Origin: Streptomyces diacarni
GTDB lineage: Bacteria; Actinomycetota; Actinomycetes; Streptomycetales; Streptomycetaceae
NCBI RefSeq assembly: GCF_003323715.1
Contig: NZ_QOIN01000048.1
Location: 372,001-436,000, forward strand
Length of the DNA: 64,000 nucleotides
Direction of reading: 5' to 3'
The notes beneath the pieces are model-generated. The model saw only the letters and a list, made by a program, of their open reading frames with translations. It was not told the DNA's origin and searched no databases. The stretch's first letter is position 1. Each line of letters starts with the position of its first letter. This document shows, piece after piece, positions 39,774 to 47,907 of this stretch. A program made the translations under genes and the position numbers.

Positions 39774-42290
39774 CTACTTCGGCGCAGTGGAGAGCGTGCG
39801 TACCCGGTGCCATGCGCCGTCCTTCCGCTCGTCGACCCAGACGGGGCGGTCCGCGACCTGGCCGTCGGCCAGCCGGTAGGGGCCCAGCAGGCCGTCCGCC
39901 GAAGCGCCGGCCAGCTTCGTGCGCACGCGGTCACGGGCCTGGCCGACGGTCGGCTCGCCGTCCAGCACGGGCCCCAGCTGCTCGGCGGCCAGCAGCGTCG
40001 CGTCGTACAGCTCGGCGGCGCCGCGCAGCCGCAGCAGCTTCTTCAGGGAGGCGGGCACGGAGCACAGTTTCGGCGTGTGCGCGCAGTCCGGCTTCTGCGT
40101 CTCGTCGCGGAAGGAGCGGAAACGCAGCGTTCCGTCGGGAAGGTGCCGGTCCCTGCGCGCGTCCTCCGCGACGTCGTCGGAAGGGTCGCAGGCCGCGTAC
40201 CTGCCGCCGTGGAGCACGATCTGCTTCCCTTCCGCGCGGGCCGCCCGCGCCCACGCCGCCGTCTTCCCGTCGTCCGCCGACACGTCGTTGGGCAGCACCA
40301 CGCCGTCCGCGTCGTACCGCCGGATCGCTCGGCGCACGTCGGGCTCGCTCTCCAGCGGCTCGTCGGGCGCGACGGCCTCGACGCCCGAGGAGTTGAAGTC
40401 CGCTGCCTCCACAGCGGCCTCGTCGGAGACGAGGAGCGCGCGAACGCCGTGCTCTCGGCGCAGCTCGTCGGCCTCGACGCCGGCGAGACCGGCCTCGGAC
40501 ACCGAGAGGGACGCGCCACTCACCGGCCAGTCGGCACGGCAGGAGTCCAGCGTGGGAACCCTGGCGTCGGGGTGGTCGGCGTCACCGGACAGAGAGGCGG
40601 TCTTGCCGACCAGCGCCACCATGGAGGGGTGCTGGCGCAGCACGTCGGAGCCGGTGGAAGTGTTCGTGTCGACCGGTACGACGCGCAGCGGGACCTTCTC
40701 GCCTCGCCGGCGCTCCACCTCGTCGACCGCGGCCCTGGCCACCCGGGCGAGCTGATCGGACGCCGCCTGCGGGTCCTGGAGGGGCAGCGCGACACCGACG
40801 CCCAGTTCGTAGGTGTCGGGGGTCAGCCTCTCCGCGATGTCGAGGGCGGAGCTGCCGTTGCGTGCCGGGGCGTCGTCGTTCGCGCCGAGGACGAAGGACG
40901 AGCCGAAGACGAGGGCCGTCGCGGCGACGTAGGCAGCCCGCCGCCACAGCACCTTCTTCTCGCGGGCCGTCCTGCGGACCGGCGGGCGAAGCCGCGGCTC
41001 ACGGCCGTTCCGCCACCCGTACGGGTCTGCGGGGCCGGTCCGAGCCGGGACCGGGACCTGGCCGCGCCCCGCACCGGCCACCGTGCCCGCCGCACTTGAC
41101 GGCTGCACCGGGGCTGCTGGGGCCGCCGGGGCTGCTGGGGCCGCCGGTGCGGCCTTGCGGGGTACCTCCGGCTCGCGGAAGGCCGTGGGCGCGGCACGCT
41201 TCGGCTGCCGCTCGCCGGAACCGGCGGTGGAAGGGGACGCGCTCGCCTGCGAAGCGCCCGGTGCCGCCCCCGGGCCCCCTTCGCGCGCCTCCGTGCGCGG
41301 CTCGTGCTCTGCCGCCGGGGGCGGCGTCCTGCGGTCCGGTACGCGGGGTGTACGCAAGACCGTGCCAGGGCGGCCCTCCTGCTCCGGTCCGGCAGCGGCG
41401 TCGCCGCGCGCCTGCGCACCGGAGCCGGCGACCTCCCGGATGCGCGCCAGCGCCTCGGACGCGTCCGCCGGGCGGTCGACGGAGTCGCGGGCCATCAGGT
41501 CCAGGACCAGCCGGTCGACGCCCGGGGGCAGGGCCGCGCGTGCGCGACTGGGGCGCAGGGGCACGTCGTTGAGGTGGTTGTACATGACGCCGGCCGCCGA
41601 GCCGGTGTACGGCGGGCGCCCGACGAGGAGTTCGTAGAGCACGCAGCCGAGCGCGTACAGGTCGGTGCGCCCGTCCACGCCGGACTGCCGGAACTGCTCG
41701 GGGGCCATGTACAGGACGCTGCCGAACGGCATCTGGCCGGTCGCCGTCAGCTGCGGATCGCTCGACCGCGCCTCGGTGAACTTGGCGATGCCGAAGTCGA
41801 CGACCTTCGCGCGGCTGCGCCCCTCCTCGCCCTCGACCATGATGTTGGCCGGTTTGATGTCGCGGTGGACGACGCCCGCCGCGTGCGCGGTCTCCAGCGC
41901 GCGGCACACGTCCGCGCTCCAGCGCAGCGCGTCGGCGAGCGGGACGCGTCCCGCCTCACGCAGCACCTCGTGCAGGGAGGGGCCGTGCACGAGTGCCATG
42001 ACGAGGAACGGGGTGGCGGCCCCGTCCGAGGTGTCGGTGCCGTGGTCGTGGACGGCGGCGATGTGCGGGCTGTCCAGCGCGGCGGCCGAGCGGGCCTCGC
42101 GCCGGAAGCGGCCCAGCAGTTCCTCGTGCCCGGTGTCCTCGGCGGTGCCCTCCTGCGGCCTGAACACCTTGACGGCGACCTCGCGGTCGAGCGTGGTGTC
42201 GCGGGCCCGCCACACCTGCCCCATGCCGCCGGAGCCGAGCGGTGCGATCAGCTCGTAACGGTCGTTCAGCCGGCGCCCTCGCATGGGCAC
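39774..42290 (-). CDS. Transmembrane serine/threonine kinase with periplasmic-binding-like sensor
   Basis: An 838-residue Hanks-type kinase. The Gly-rich loop GSGGMGQV (19-26), Lys41, catalytic HRDIKPAN (Asp144) and DFG (165-167) are intact. After it come ~160 residues of Pro/Ala/Glu-rich linker (including an APAAPAAP repeat), a membrane helix (about 447-470, AAYVAATALVFGSSFVLGA) and an extracytoplasmic ~365-residue domain resembling a type-1 periplasmic binding protein (QDPQAASDQLARVARAAVDEVERR, VALVGKTASLSG, RALLVSDEA, DADGVVLPND, ELYDATLLAAEQLGPVL). I infer ligand sensing outside and phosphorylation inside. Three bases separate it from the upstream small gene, so three genes form one operon. 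The substrate is unknown. Confidence 0.92.
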   Translation of the reverse strand: MPMRGRRLNDRYELIAPLGSGGMGQVWRARDTTLDREVAVKVFRPQEGTAEDTGHEELLGRFRREARSAAALDSPHIAAVHDHGTDTSDGAATPFLVMALVHGPSLHEVLREAGRVPLADALRWSADVCRALETAHAAGVVHRDIKPANIMVEGEEGRSRAKVVDFGIAKFTEARSSDPQLTATGQMPFGSVLYMAPEQFRQSGVDGRTDLYALGCVLYELLVGRPPYTGSAAGVMYNHLNDVPLRPSRARAALPPGVDRLVLDLMARDSVDRPADASEALARIREVAGSGAQARGDAAAGPEQEGRPGTVLRTPRVPDRRTPPPAAEHEPRTEAREGGPGAAPGASQASASPSTAGSGERQPKRAAPTAFREPEVPRKAAPAAPAAPAAPAAPVQPSSAAGTVAGAGRGQVPVPARTGPADPYGWRNGREPRLRPPVRRTAREKKVLWRRAAYVAATALVFGSSFVLGANDDAPARNGSSALDIAERLTPDTYELGVGVALPLQDPQAASDQLARVARAAVDEVERRRGEKVPLRVVPVDTNTSTGSDVLRQHPSMVALVGKTASLSGDADHPDARVPTLDSCRADWPVSGASLSVSEAGLAGVEADELRREHGVRALLVSDEAAVEAADFNSSGVEAVAPDEPLESEPDVRRAIRRYDADGVVLPNDVSADDGKTAAWARAARAEGKQIVLHGGRYAACDPSDDVAEDARRDRHLPDGTLRFRSFRDETQKPDCAHTPKLCSVPASLKKLLRLRGAAELYDATLLAAEQLGPVLDGEPTVGQARDRVRTKLAGASADGLLGPYRLADGQVADRPVWVDERKDGAWHRVRTLSTAPK

Positions 42291-42293
42291 ATG

Positions 42294-42506
42294 TTAGAGC
42301 GTCTTCTCGAACGCCTGCCCGCCCGGCGCCTGTGCGGGCGCCGCCCGCAACTGGTCCCCGTACCGGAAGATCATCACAGGTGGCTCGCCCACGCCCCGCT
42401 GCTCCAGCAGCACCCGGTAGATGAACGGTGCGGGCCCGGTCACCTGTACGACGCGGCCCGCCTTGCCGGTCCTGGCGTCCCGCACCCGGTCGCCCTCCGA
42501 CCACAT
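42294..42506 (-). CDS. Small conserved-looking protein upstream of the sensor kinase
   Basis: A 70-residue protein, MWSEGDRVRDARTGKAGRV then VQVTGPAPFIYRVLLEQRGV. The N-terminal half looks like a small beta-barrel (SH3- or KOW-like: VRDARTGKAGRVVQV). Its ATG follows the stop of the next small gene by one base (TGA-G-ATG) and its own stop is 3 bases before the kinase start, so it is translated as part of the kinase operon. I do not recognise the family; it may be a kinase-associated regulator or a nucleic-acid-binding unit. Confidence 0.75.
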   Translation of the reverse strand: MWSEGDRVRDARTGKAGRVVQVTGPAPFIYRVLLEQRGVGEPPVMIFRYGDQLRAAPAQAPGGQAFEKTL

Positions 42507-42507
42507 C

Positions 42508-42708
42508 TCACACGCTCCGCAAGGGCCGCGTGACGGTGGTCGGTTCGCCGTGTGTGCGGCGCAGGTGGGCGCCGTAGAGCGCCTCCAGATCGGCCCTCGG
42601 TCGGGGGTCGCCGGCCGCCCGCCTGATCATCGTCCGGTACCACGCGCAGTCGGCGCAGTCCGGTTGTGCGCTTTCCTGTTCCTCGGATTCCGGTTCGGCC
42701 TGTGTCAT
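42508..42708 (-). CDS. Small CxxC protein, first gene of the kinase operon
   Basis: A 66-residue acidic protein with CADCAWYR (CxxC) and a C-terminal helix segment LEALYGAHLRRTHGEP. Two Cys plus H in HLRRTH could make one zinc site, C-X2-C...H-X3-H. The ATG at 42708 has GGGAG 5 bases upstream. It begins the three-gene kinase operon and faces the XRE/DUF397 genes. I do not recognise the family by name; similar short CADCxWYR proteins are common beside XRE-DUF397 genes in Streptomyces as I recall. Confidence 0.72.
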   Translation of the reverse strand: MTQAEPESEEQESAQPDCADCAWYRTMIRRAAGDPRPRADLEALYGAHLRRTHGEPTTVTRPLRSV

Positions 42709-42859
42709 GACTACTCCCGCCCATCCGCTGCGAGTTGGTGACTTTCTGTGGTGAGAACAACACGGAGAGGGCTAACGTGGTGCGGAGTGAACGCCGTCCT
42801 TCACATGTGCGGAGCATGCGCAAGGCGGTCTCGGCGGCTCTGTGGGCAGGTCAGCGGCT

Positions 42860-43795
42860 ATGAAGAGGCAGCAACGTGCTGTGAATGTGAGTTCCCCGAG
42901 TGGCGGCACTCTCGGCGACGACATCCGGCAAGTACGCGAAGCGCGTCGGCTCACCCAGCGTGCGCTGGGGGCGGCGGCCGGTTATTCGGTGAGCTACGTG
43001 ACCAAGGTGGAGACGGGGGTGGTGTTCCCGGCCCTGCGCTTCGTGGAGGGCTGCGACCGCGCCTTCGGCACGGGCGACCTGTTCGTCCGACAGCGGCGGC
43101 GGTTGGTGGAGGGCGAGAACCCGGCCTGGTTCACGCCCTACCTGGAGGCGGAGAAGGTGGCTACCAGTATCCGAGACTTCTCAACCGTGCTGATCAGTGG
43201 CCTACTTCAGCACGAGGAGTACGCGCGGGCTGTGCTTCAGAGCGGTCGTGCGGTCGCGCCGCAACTGGACCGCGACGCCCTGCTCGTCACGCGCCTGCGC
43301 CGCAGAGAGATCATGGAGCGCTCCGCACCCCCGCGGGTCTGGGTGATTCTCCATGAGGCATGCCTTCGTGCTGAGGTGGGATCGGCGCGGGTGATGGTGC
43401 GGCAAATGGTGCACCTCCTCACGGAGATCCGACAGCACCCCACGCTTACGGTGCAGGTCCTGCCGTACTCCGCAGCGAAGGACGCGACCGGCACTCCATA
43501 CGTACTGATGGAGATCCCTGACAGCGCCCCGCACGTGTTCATCGAACACCCACATGGCAGCCAGCCGTACAGCGCCCCGGCGAAAGTGGCTCATGCCTCG
43601 GCCCTTTTCGACTACTTGCGGGCCTGCTCCCTGAGCCCGGATGATTCCACCGCATGCATCAGAGCGATCAGGGATGACCATGAGCGAAACGCAGTGGATG
43701 AAGTCCAGCTACAGCGATCACCAAGGCGGCAATTGCGTGGAGTGGGCGCCGGGGCTCGCGTTCGGCGGCGGTCTGGTCCCGGTGCGGGACAGTAA
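42860..43795 (+). CDS. XRE-family regulator with DUF5753 (Scr1-type) domain
   Basis: A 311-residue DNA-binding protein. The HTH is at about residues 18-65 (DDIRQVREARRLTQRALGAAAGYSVSYVTKVETG) and DUF5753 fills about 95-275 (WFTPYLEAEKVATSIRDFSTVLISGLLQHEEYARA, VQVLPYSAAKDATGTPYVLMEIPD, PAKVAHASALFDYLRACSL). The ATG at 42860 has AGG upstream; a GTG at 42842 is also in frame. The usual stop near the DUF397 start is missing, so the frame runs on for 116 bases across the DUF397 gene, giving a spurious Arg-rich tail. Regulators of this family act with their DUF397 partner in Streptomyces development and antibiotic control. Confidence 0.88.
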   Translation: MKRQQRAVNVSSPSGGTLGDDIRQVREARRLTQRALGAAAGYSVSYVTKVETGVVFPALRFVEGCDRAFGTGDLFVRQRRRLVEGENPAWFTPYLEAEKVATSIRDFSTVLISGLLQHEEYARAVLQSGRAVAPQLDRDALLVTRLRRREIMERSAPPRVWVILHEACLRAEVGSARVMVRQMVHLLTEIRQHPTLTVQVLPYSAAKDATGTPYVLMEIPDSAPHVFIEHPHGSQPYSAPAKVAHASALFDYLRACSLSPDDSTACIRAIRDDHERNAVDEVQLQRSPRRQLRGVGAGARVRRRSGPGAGQ

Positions 43796-43877
43796 GGACA
43801 CTGGTCGTGCGCCGTTGTCGTTTCCGTCGGCGGCGTGGTCGGCGTTCGTCGAAGGTGTGAAGCGCGGCCGCGTCTGA
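43680..43877 (+). CDS. DUF397 protein, first copy
   Basis: A 65-residue DUF397 protein with the family pattern WMKSSYSDHQGGNCVEWAP, VPVRDSKD and a closing FPSAAWSAFVEGVKRG. The start at 43680 has AGGG 6 bases upstream; the ATG at 43674 is an alternative. It overlaps the XRE gene's abnormal 3' end in a different frame and is translated from the same message. DUF397 proteins bind and modulate their upstream XRE/DUF5753 partner. A second copy follows after 12 bases. Confidence 0.9.
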   Translation: MSETQWMKSSYSDHQGGNCVEWAPGLAFGGGLVPVRDSKDTGRAPLSFPSAAWSAFVEGVKRGRV

Positions 43878-43889
43878 AAGGCAGGTCAC

Positions 43890-44093
43890 ATGAGCGCCAG
43901 GCCCGTTTGGATCAGGTCCAGCTACAGCGACGGCACCGGCGGCAACTGCGTCGAGTGGGCGCCGGGGGTCGCCTCCCGCACCGGCGTCGTCCCGGTGCGG
44001 GACAGCAAGGACGTCCGCAGGGCGCCGCTGTCGTTCTCGTCCGCCGCCTGGGCCGCCTTCCTCGGAGGCGTGAAGCACTCTGCGGACTCGTGA
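43890..44093 (+). CDS. DUF397 protein, second tandem copy
   Basis: A 67-residue DUF397 protein, MSARPVWIRSSYSDGTGGNCVEWAP, VPVRDSKD, LSFSSAAWAAFLGGVK. It is a clear duplicate of the copy 12 bases upstream, sharing GGNCVEWAPG, VPVRDSKD and AAW-F-GVK, but differing in the first ten residues and the loop (VASRTGV for LAFGGGL). Ribosome site AAGGCAGG lies about 8 bases before the ATG. The two copies could compete for one XRE partner or serve a second regulator elsewhere. Confidence 0.9.
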   Translation: MSARPVWIRSSYSDGTGGNCVEWAPGVASRTGVVPVRDSKDVRRAPLSFSSAAWAAFLGGVKHSADS

Positions 44094-44116
44094 GCGCGGC
44101 CGGCCATCGGCCGCGC
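44094..44116. terminator. Hairpin between DUF397 and the DUF4232 gene
   Basis: GCGCGGCCG (44094-44102) pairs with CGGCCGCGC (44108-44116) around GCCAT, just after the second DUF397 stop and reaching the stop of the convergent lipoprotein gene. Probably ends both transcripts. Confidence 0.7.
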
Positions 44117-44955
44117 TACTCGCCGGCTGACGCCAAAGAGGTGGCCGCTTCCGCCACGCTGCTTTGGTAGAGGCCCATCGTGGGGTTGACGACTCGCGCG
44201 TCGCCGCCGAGCGGGAAGTTCCGGGTGGCCGCGAGAGGCATGTTGGTGCCCTCCTGGTCGGCCAGCACGTTGAGTTCGTCGACGTCGGCGGCACCGCCGC
44301 CGCGGGCGCCGCTCGGGTTGAGGTCGATCACCGTGTAGGCGCTTCGGCCCGCCGGGACCGGGAAGCGCGAGGTGCCGCTGGCGAGTATCGGCTTGATGTT
44401 CTTGCTCTGGTCCGGGGAGCCTGAGTTGCCCAGGTCGACCCCGGGGGAGGAGCTCAGGCTGCACGCGGCCGCGCCGGTGTTGCGCGTCTCGATGACCCGC
44501 TGGCTGGGCGCACCGGCACGTGCCGTCACGTTGATCGTGAGGTTCTGGCTGTCGCACGGGTGGGCTGCCGCGCCGTCGTCCGACGAGCCGGAGCCGGGCT
44601 TCCCGCCCGAGGCCCCGCCGGTGCCGCGTCCGCCCGAGCCGGACGTGCTCAGGGCGTCCTCGTTGTCTCCGCCGCCTTTCCCGGTCTGCGACGACGAGGG
44701 TGAGGCGCTCCCCTTCTCCGAGGAGCTGTGGGAGGGATCGCCCGGCGCGGGTGCCGCTTTGCCGGCCACCGTCTTGGGGGCGTCGGCCGTGTCGTCCTGC
44801 GCACCGCACCCGGTCAGCAGGGCCGCCGCGAGTCCCGCACCGACGGCCGTCGCGAGGCACATCCGCGTGGTGAGCCGTCGCCGGGCGCCCCGGGCCTGTT
44901 CGGGTCGTCCGCCCGCACGCGCCGCCCCAGGCTGCTGTTCTCCCACTACCGTCAC
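44116..44955 (-). CDS. DUF4232 lipoprotein
   Basis: Lipid-anchored exported protein of 279 residues. The GTG at 44955 starts an Arg-rich region ending RRLTTRMCLATAVGAGLAAALLTGCG; Cys50 is the lipobox Cys. An Asp/Ser/Gly/Lys linker of about 90 residues follows. The DUF4232 domain (about 145-279) includes LTINVTARAGAPSQRVIETRNTG and AAACSLSSSPGVDLG, with two Cys that probably form a disulfide. DUF4232 proteins are secreted beta-sandwich proteins of unknown function, common in Streptomyces. Both neighbours are unrelated; the gene converges on DUF397. Confidence 0.88.
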   Translation of the reverse strand: MTVVGEQQPGAARAGGRPEQARGARRRLTTRMCLATAVGAGLAAALLTGCGAQDDTADAPKTVAGKAAPAPGDPSHSSSEKGSASPSSSQTGKGGGDNEDALSTSGSGGRGTGGASGGKPGSGSSDDGAAAHPCDSQNLTINVTARAGAPSQRVIETRNTGAAACSLSSSPGVDLGNSGSPDQSKNIKPILASGTSRFPVPAGRSAYTVIDLNPSGARGGGAADVDELNVLADQEGTNMPLAATRNFPLGGDARVVNPTMGLYQSSVAEAATSLASAGE

Positions 44956-45232
44956 TCCCTGGCCGCCCTCCGGCGCGTAGAGGCCTTACGGGGTCACACA
45001 CGGCCTGCGGGGCCGGGCTACCGCCCCGTCTTCACTGTTCCTGCATGCTCCGATGATCGGTACGGCGAAAAGGTTCACGGAAGGGCCCTTGTTGTTCGAG
45101 TCTCCGGCAGGCTCCGCCGGTGGCCCTCTGGGGCGTGTTGCCAGGGTGGTTCGGCCACGAGGTCGCCGGACGGCCCGAGAGCGCGGCTACCGGCGCCTCA
45201 GCGGGTGTGGGCCCCGCGCCGCCCCGAAGCGC
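44956..45232. other. Gap between DUF4232 gene and MFS gene
   Basis: No gene is supported here. It must contain the promoter of the DUF4232 gene at its left edge. I see no strong hairpin or promoter consensus. Open frames are continuations of GC-rich shadow frames of the MFS gene. Confidence 0.5.
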
Positions 45233-46498
45233 CTACGCCACGTCGTCACCGTGCCCGGGCGAACCCGCAGATCCGCTGCGCGCCGCACACCGGGCTCCGG
45301 AGCGGGAGCGGACGGCGGGGTGGAGTGCCAGCAACACGACGGCGGTTGCCGCCAGTGCCGCGCCCGCCCAGAGGACGGCGGGAAGGGGCGCCGTGTCCGC
45401 GACGCGGCCGCCCGCCAGGGCGCCGAGGGCGATCGAGGCGTTGAAGACCGCGGCGAACAGCGCGCCCGCCGCCTCCCGGGTCCTCGCGGCCGTCGCCAGC
45501 ACGTATGCCTGACTGCTGACCGAGACCCCGCCGTAGAACACGCCCCACAGCAGCAGAACGCCGATCGCCGCGGGGGCGTGCCCGCCCAGCAGTGCCAGGG
45601 CGGCCATCGTCGCGGCCATGCCGCTGCCGAGTACCAGCAGGACGCGGCGCGGGGTGCGTGAGGCCGTCGTTCCGGCAGCGAAGTTGCCGGCGATGCCCGC
45701 CGCGCCGTAGCCCAGGAGCAGGACGCCGATCAGGCCGGGGGCGACACCGGAGACCTGTTCCAGGAAGGGGCGGACGTAGGTGTAGGCGGTGAAGTGGCCG
45801 ACCACCAGCAGGGCCAGGAACAGCATGCCGGTGCGCAGCGGCACGTTGCGCCGGAGTCCGGCGAGTTCGCGCGGGCGTACCGCTCGTTCGGCCGGGAGCG
45901 CGGGCAGCGCCAGCACCAGGGCCAGGGCGACGAGCGCGGTGAGGGCGGCAGCGCCGAAGAACGCGGCCCGCCAGTCCAGGAGCTGTCCGAGCATGGTGCC
46001 GGCCGGGACGGCGAGCACCGAGGCGGTGCCGATCCCGGCGAACACGGCGGACAGCGCCCGGCCGACCCGTGCGGCGGGCACGAGGCGTACCGCGAGGCTC
46101 GCCGCCACTGCCCACACGCCGCCGTGCGCCACCCCCGCCGCGACGCGGGCGAGCAGCAGCACGAGGAGCGAGGGGGCCAGCGCCGAGAGGAGGTTGGCGG
46201 CCGCCATCACGGCCATCAGCGCCGCCAGCAGGAGGCGCCGGTCCACGCGGCCGGCGAGCAGCGGCAGGGTGGGCGCCGCGACGGCCGCCGTCAGGCCCAT
46301 GAGGGTGACGGTGAGGCCCGCCGAGCCCTCGGAGACGTCCAGTGCGCCGCCCATCGGGGTGAGCAGGCCGACGGGCAGCATCTCGGTCGCGGTGATGGAG
46401 AACGTGGCGCCGGTGAGGGAGAGGACGGCGAGCCAGGAGCGGAGCGGCGTCCTGTCGGCTGCCCGGCCGGAGGCGGAGGCGGTGGCGGTTTCGGTCAT
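45233..46498 (-). CDS. MFS transporter, DHA1-type
   Basis: Exporter-like membrane protein of 421 residues with 12 hydrophobic segments; LLLARVAAGVAHGGVWAVAASLAVRLVP is the family motif between helices 4 and 5, and LGSGMAATMAALALLGGHAP a typical later helix. The ATG at 46498 is chosen as the first residues then read MTETATASASGRAADRTPLR. It is divergent from a LysR gene with 113 bases between the starts, so the LysR protein is its probable regulator. The C-terminus is Arg/Ser/Gly-rich. Related Streptomyces proteins export small toxic organics or arabinose-like sugars; substrate unknown. Confidence 0.9.
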   Translation of the reverse strand: MTETATASASGRAADRTPLRSWLAVLSLTGATFSITATEMLPVGLLTPMGGALDVSEGSAGLTVTLMGLTAAVAAPTLPLLAGRVDRRLLLAALMAVMAAANLLSALAPSLLVLLLARVAAGVAHGGVWAVAASLAVRLVPAARVGRALSAVFAGIGTASVLAVPAGTMLGQLLDWRAAFFGAAALTALVALALVLALPALPAERAVRPRELAGLRRNVPLRTGMLFLALLVVGHFTAYTYVRPFLEQVSGVAPGLIGVLLLGYGAAGIAGNFAAGTTASRTPRRVLLVLGSGMAATMAALALLGGHAPAAIGVLLLWGVFYGGVSVSSQAYVLATAARTREAAGALFAAVFNASIALGALAGGRVADTAPLPAVLWAGAALAATAVVLLALHPAVRSRSGARCAARSGSAGSPGHGDDVA

Positions 46499-46611
46499 GG
46501 ACCCAGCCAACGCCGCGCGACCTGCGGGAACAACGGCGGACTTCTCATCCTTCCATGAGCGGGACTCATCGATGGGCGAGGGGAGCGGGGACGGTGCCAC
46601 GGGAGGACGGG

Positions 46612-47577
46612 GTGCGGCCGGGCGGCGAGGGGCCGAGGTCGCTGGAGACACGCGAGCTGGAGTGCTTCCTCGTGCTGGCCGAGGAGCTGCACTTCGGCCG
46701 GGCGGGGGAGCGGCTGTACGTGTCGCAGAGCAGGGTGAGCCAACTGCTGCGCGCGCTGGAGGGCCGGATCGGGGCGCGCCTGGTGGAGCGCACCAGCAGG
46801 CGGGTGGCGCTGACGCCGCTCGGGGAGCGGTTCCGCGCCGAACTGGAGCCGGCTTACGGGCGGCTGGCCGCTGTGGTCGAGGAGGCGCGCTCCGCGGCCC
46901 GCTGCGTGCGGGGCAGCGTCCGGCTGGGCTTCCTGGGCAGCGCCCACCACCGGATGACGGCGGCGCTCGGGCTCTTCCACGCGCGGCATCCGGGCGTGAC
47001 GACCAGCGTCGTGGAGGTCACCATGGCGGACCCGTTCGGGCCCGTGCGGCGGGGCGAGGTGGACGCGGCGGTGCTTCTGCTGCCCGTCGACGAACCCGAC
47101 CTGGTGACGGGACCGCACTTCGAACGGCAGCCGTGGCGGCTGGCGGTGAGCATCCGGCACCCGTTCGCCGCGCGTACCGGGATCGACGCGGAGGAGTTGG
47201 TGGGGACCCCGCTGATCCACTCCGCGCCGCCCGCGCCCGCCTACTGGCGGGACCATCAGGCCCCGCTGCGTACCCCCGGCGGCCTCGCGGTGCCGCGCGG
47301 GCCCGCCGTGACCACGCTCCAGGAAGGGCTGGCGACGGCCGCGGCGGGCGGTGGCGGCATGCTGCTGTGCCGGCCGACGGCCGAGACGCACGTCCGCTCG
47401 GACCTGGCCTTCGTACCGGTCGCCGGACTCGGCTCCTCCGAACTGACCCTGGTGCGGGCCCGCGACGGTGAGACCGCCGTGGTCCGCGCCTTCGTGCAAG
47501 CCGTCACGGAGACGGCTTCGGGCACTGGCTCGGACACCGTCTCGGTCCCGCGGGCGCGCGCGGCGGTCGGCCTCTGA
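46612..47577 (+). CDS. LysR-family transcriptional regulator
   Basis: Regulator of 321 residues from the GTG at 46612, which has GGGAGG 5 bases upstream; a GTG at 46594 (GGGAG 8 bases upstream) and an ATG at 46555 are alternatives. The LysR HTH is complete: LETRELECFLVLAEELHFGRAGERLYVSQSRVSQLLRALEGRIGARLVERTSRRVALT. The inducer domain follows from about residue 85, ending LRARDGETAVVRAFVQAVTE. It is divergent from the MFS gene, the usual arrangement for LysR control of an exporter. Confidence 0.9.
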   Translation: MRPGGEGPRSLETRELECFLVLAEELHFGRAGERLYVSQSRVSQLLRALEGRIGARLVERTSRRVALTPLGERFRAELEPAYGRLAAVVEEARSAARCVRGSVRLGFLGSAHHRMTAALGLFHARHPGVTTSVVEVTMADPFGPVRRGEVDAAVLLLPVDEPDLVTGPHFERQPWRLAVSIRHPFAARTGIDAEELVGTPLIHSAPPAPAYWRDHQAPLRTPGGLAVPRGPAVTTLQEGLATAAAGGGGMLLCRPTAETHVRSDLAFVPVAGLGSSELTLVRARDGETAVVRAFVQAVTETASGTGSDTVSVPRARAAVGL

Positions 47578-47907
47578 CCGCGCCGCCGCCAGCGCACCTG
47601 ACGGGCGCTCACCCGCCTCGCGGAAACCTGCCGTGCGGCGTGCCGTCGGGCCGCCGCACGGCACGGGGGACGGATCACATCGGTGCGCCGCGGACCGTCA
47701 TCGAACCGCAACGTTGCCGGACGCGGCGTGCGGCCACAGCTGCGACCTGGGCTCCTGCGGCTGTGCCGGAGCGGTGCGGAACTGCTCGCTCCGGAGGAAG
47801 AGTTGAATATACCGGGGCGGGTGTGTCCCGGGTTGTGGAGGCGAGTACCGTGCTGTCACCCGCCGTGTGGGTTTTGTGCGCGGCGTGGCCCTACCGGAAG
47901 GAAAACG
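47578..47907 (+). other. Gap between LysR gene and LAETG gene
   Basis: No gene in these 330 bases. A perfect 12-bp hairpin at 47629-47663 should end LysR transcription. GAATATACC near 47810 resembles a -10 region and GGAAC about 19 bases before a GTT at 47775-47800 resembles a SigE-type promoter; either could drive the surface protein gene at 47908. Both are weak by eye. Confidence 0.4.
47629..47663 (+). terminator. Terminator after the LysR gene
   Basis: TGCCGTGCGGCG (47629-47640) pairs exactly with 47652-47663 around an 11-base loop, 51 bases after the LysR stop. No T-tract. Confidence 0.75.

Noticed and set aside
47770-47815. SigE-type GGAAC promoter for the LAETG gene
   Set aside because: Spacing is close to consensus but the second half is only GTT, and a separate TATACC overlaps; not enough for a separate feature.
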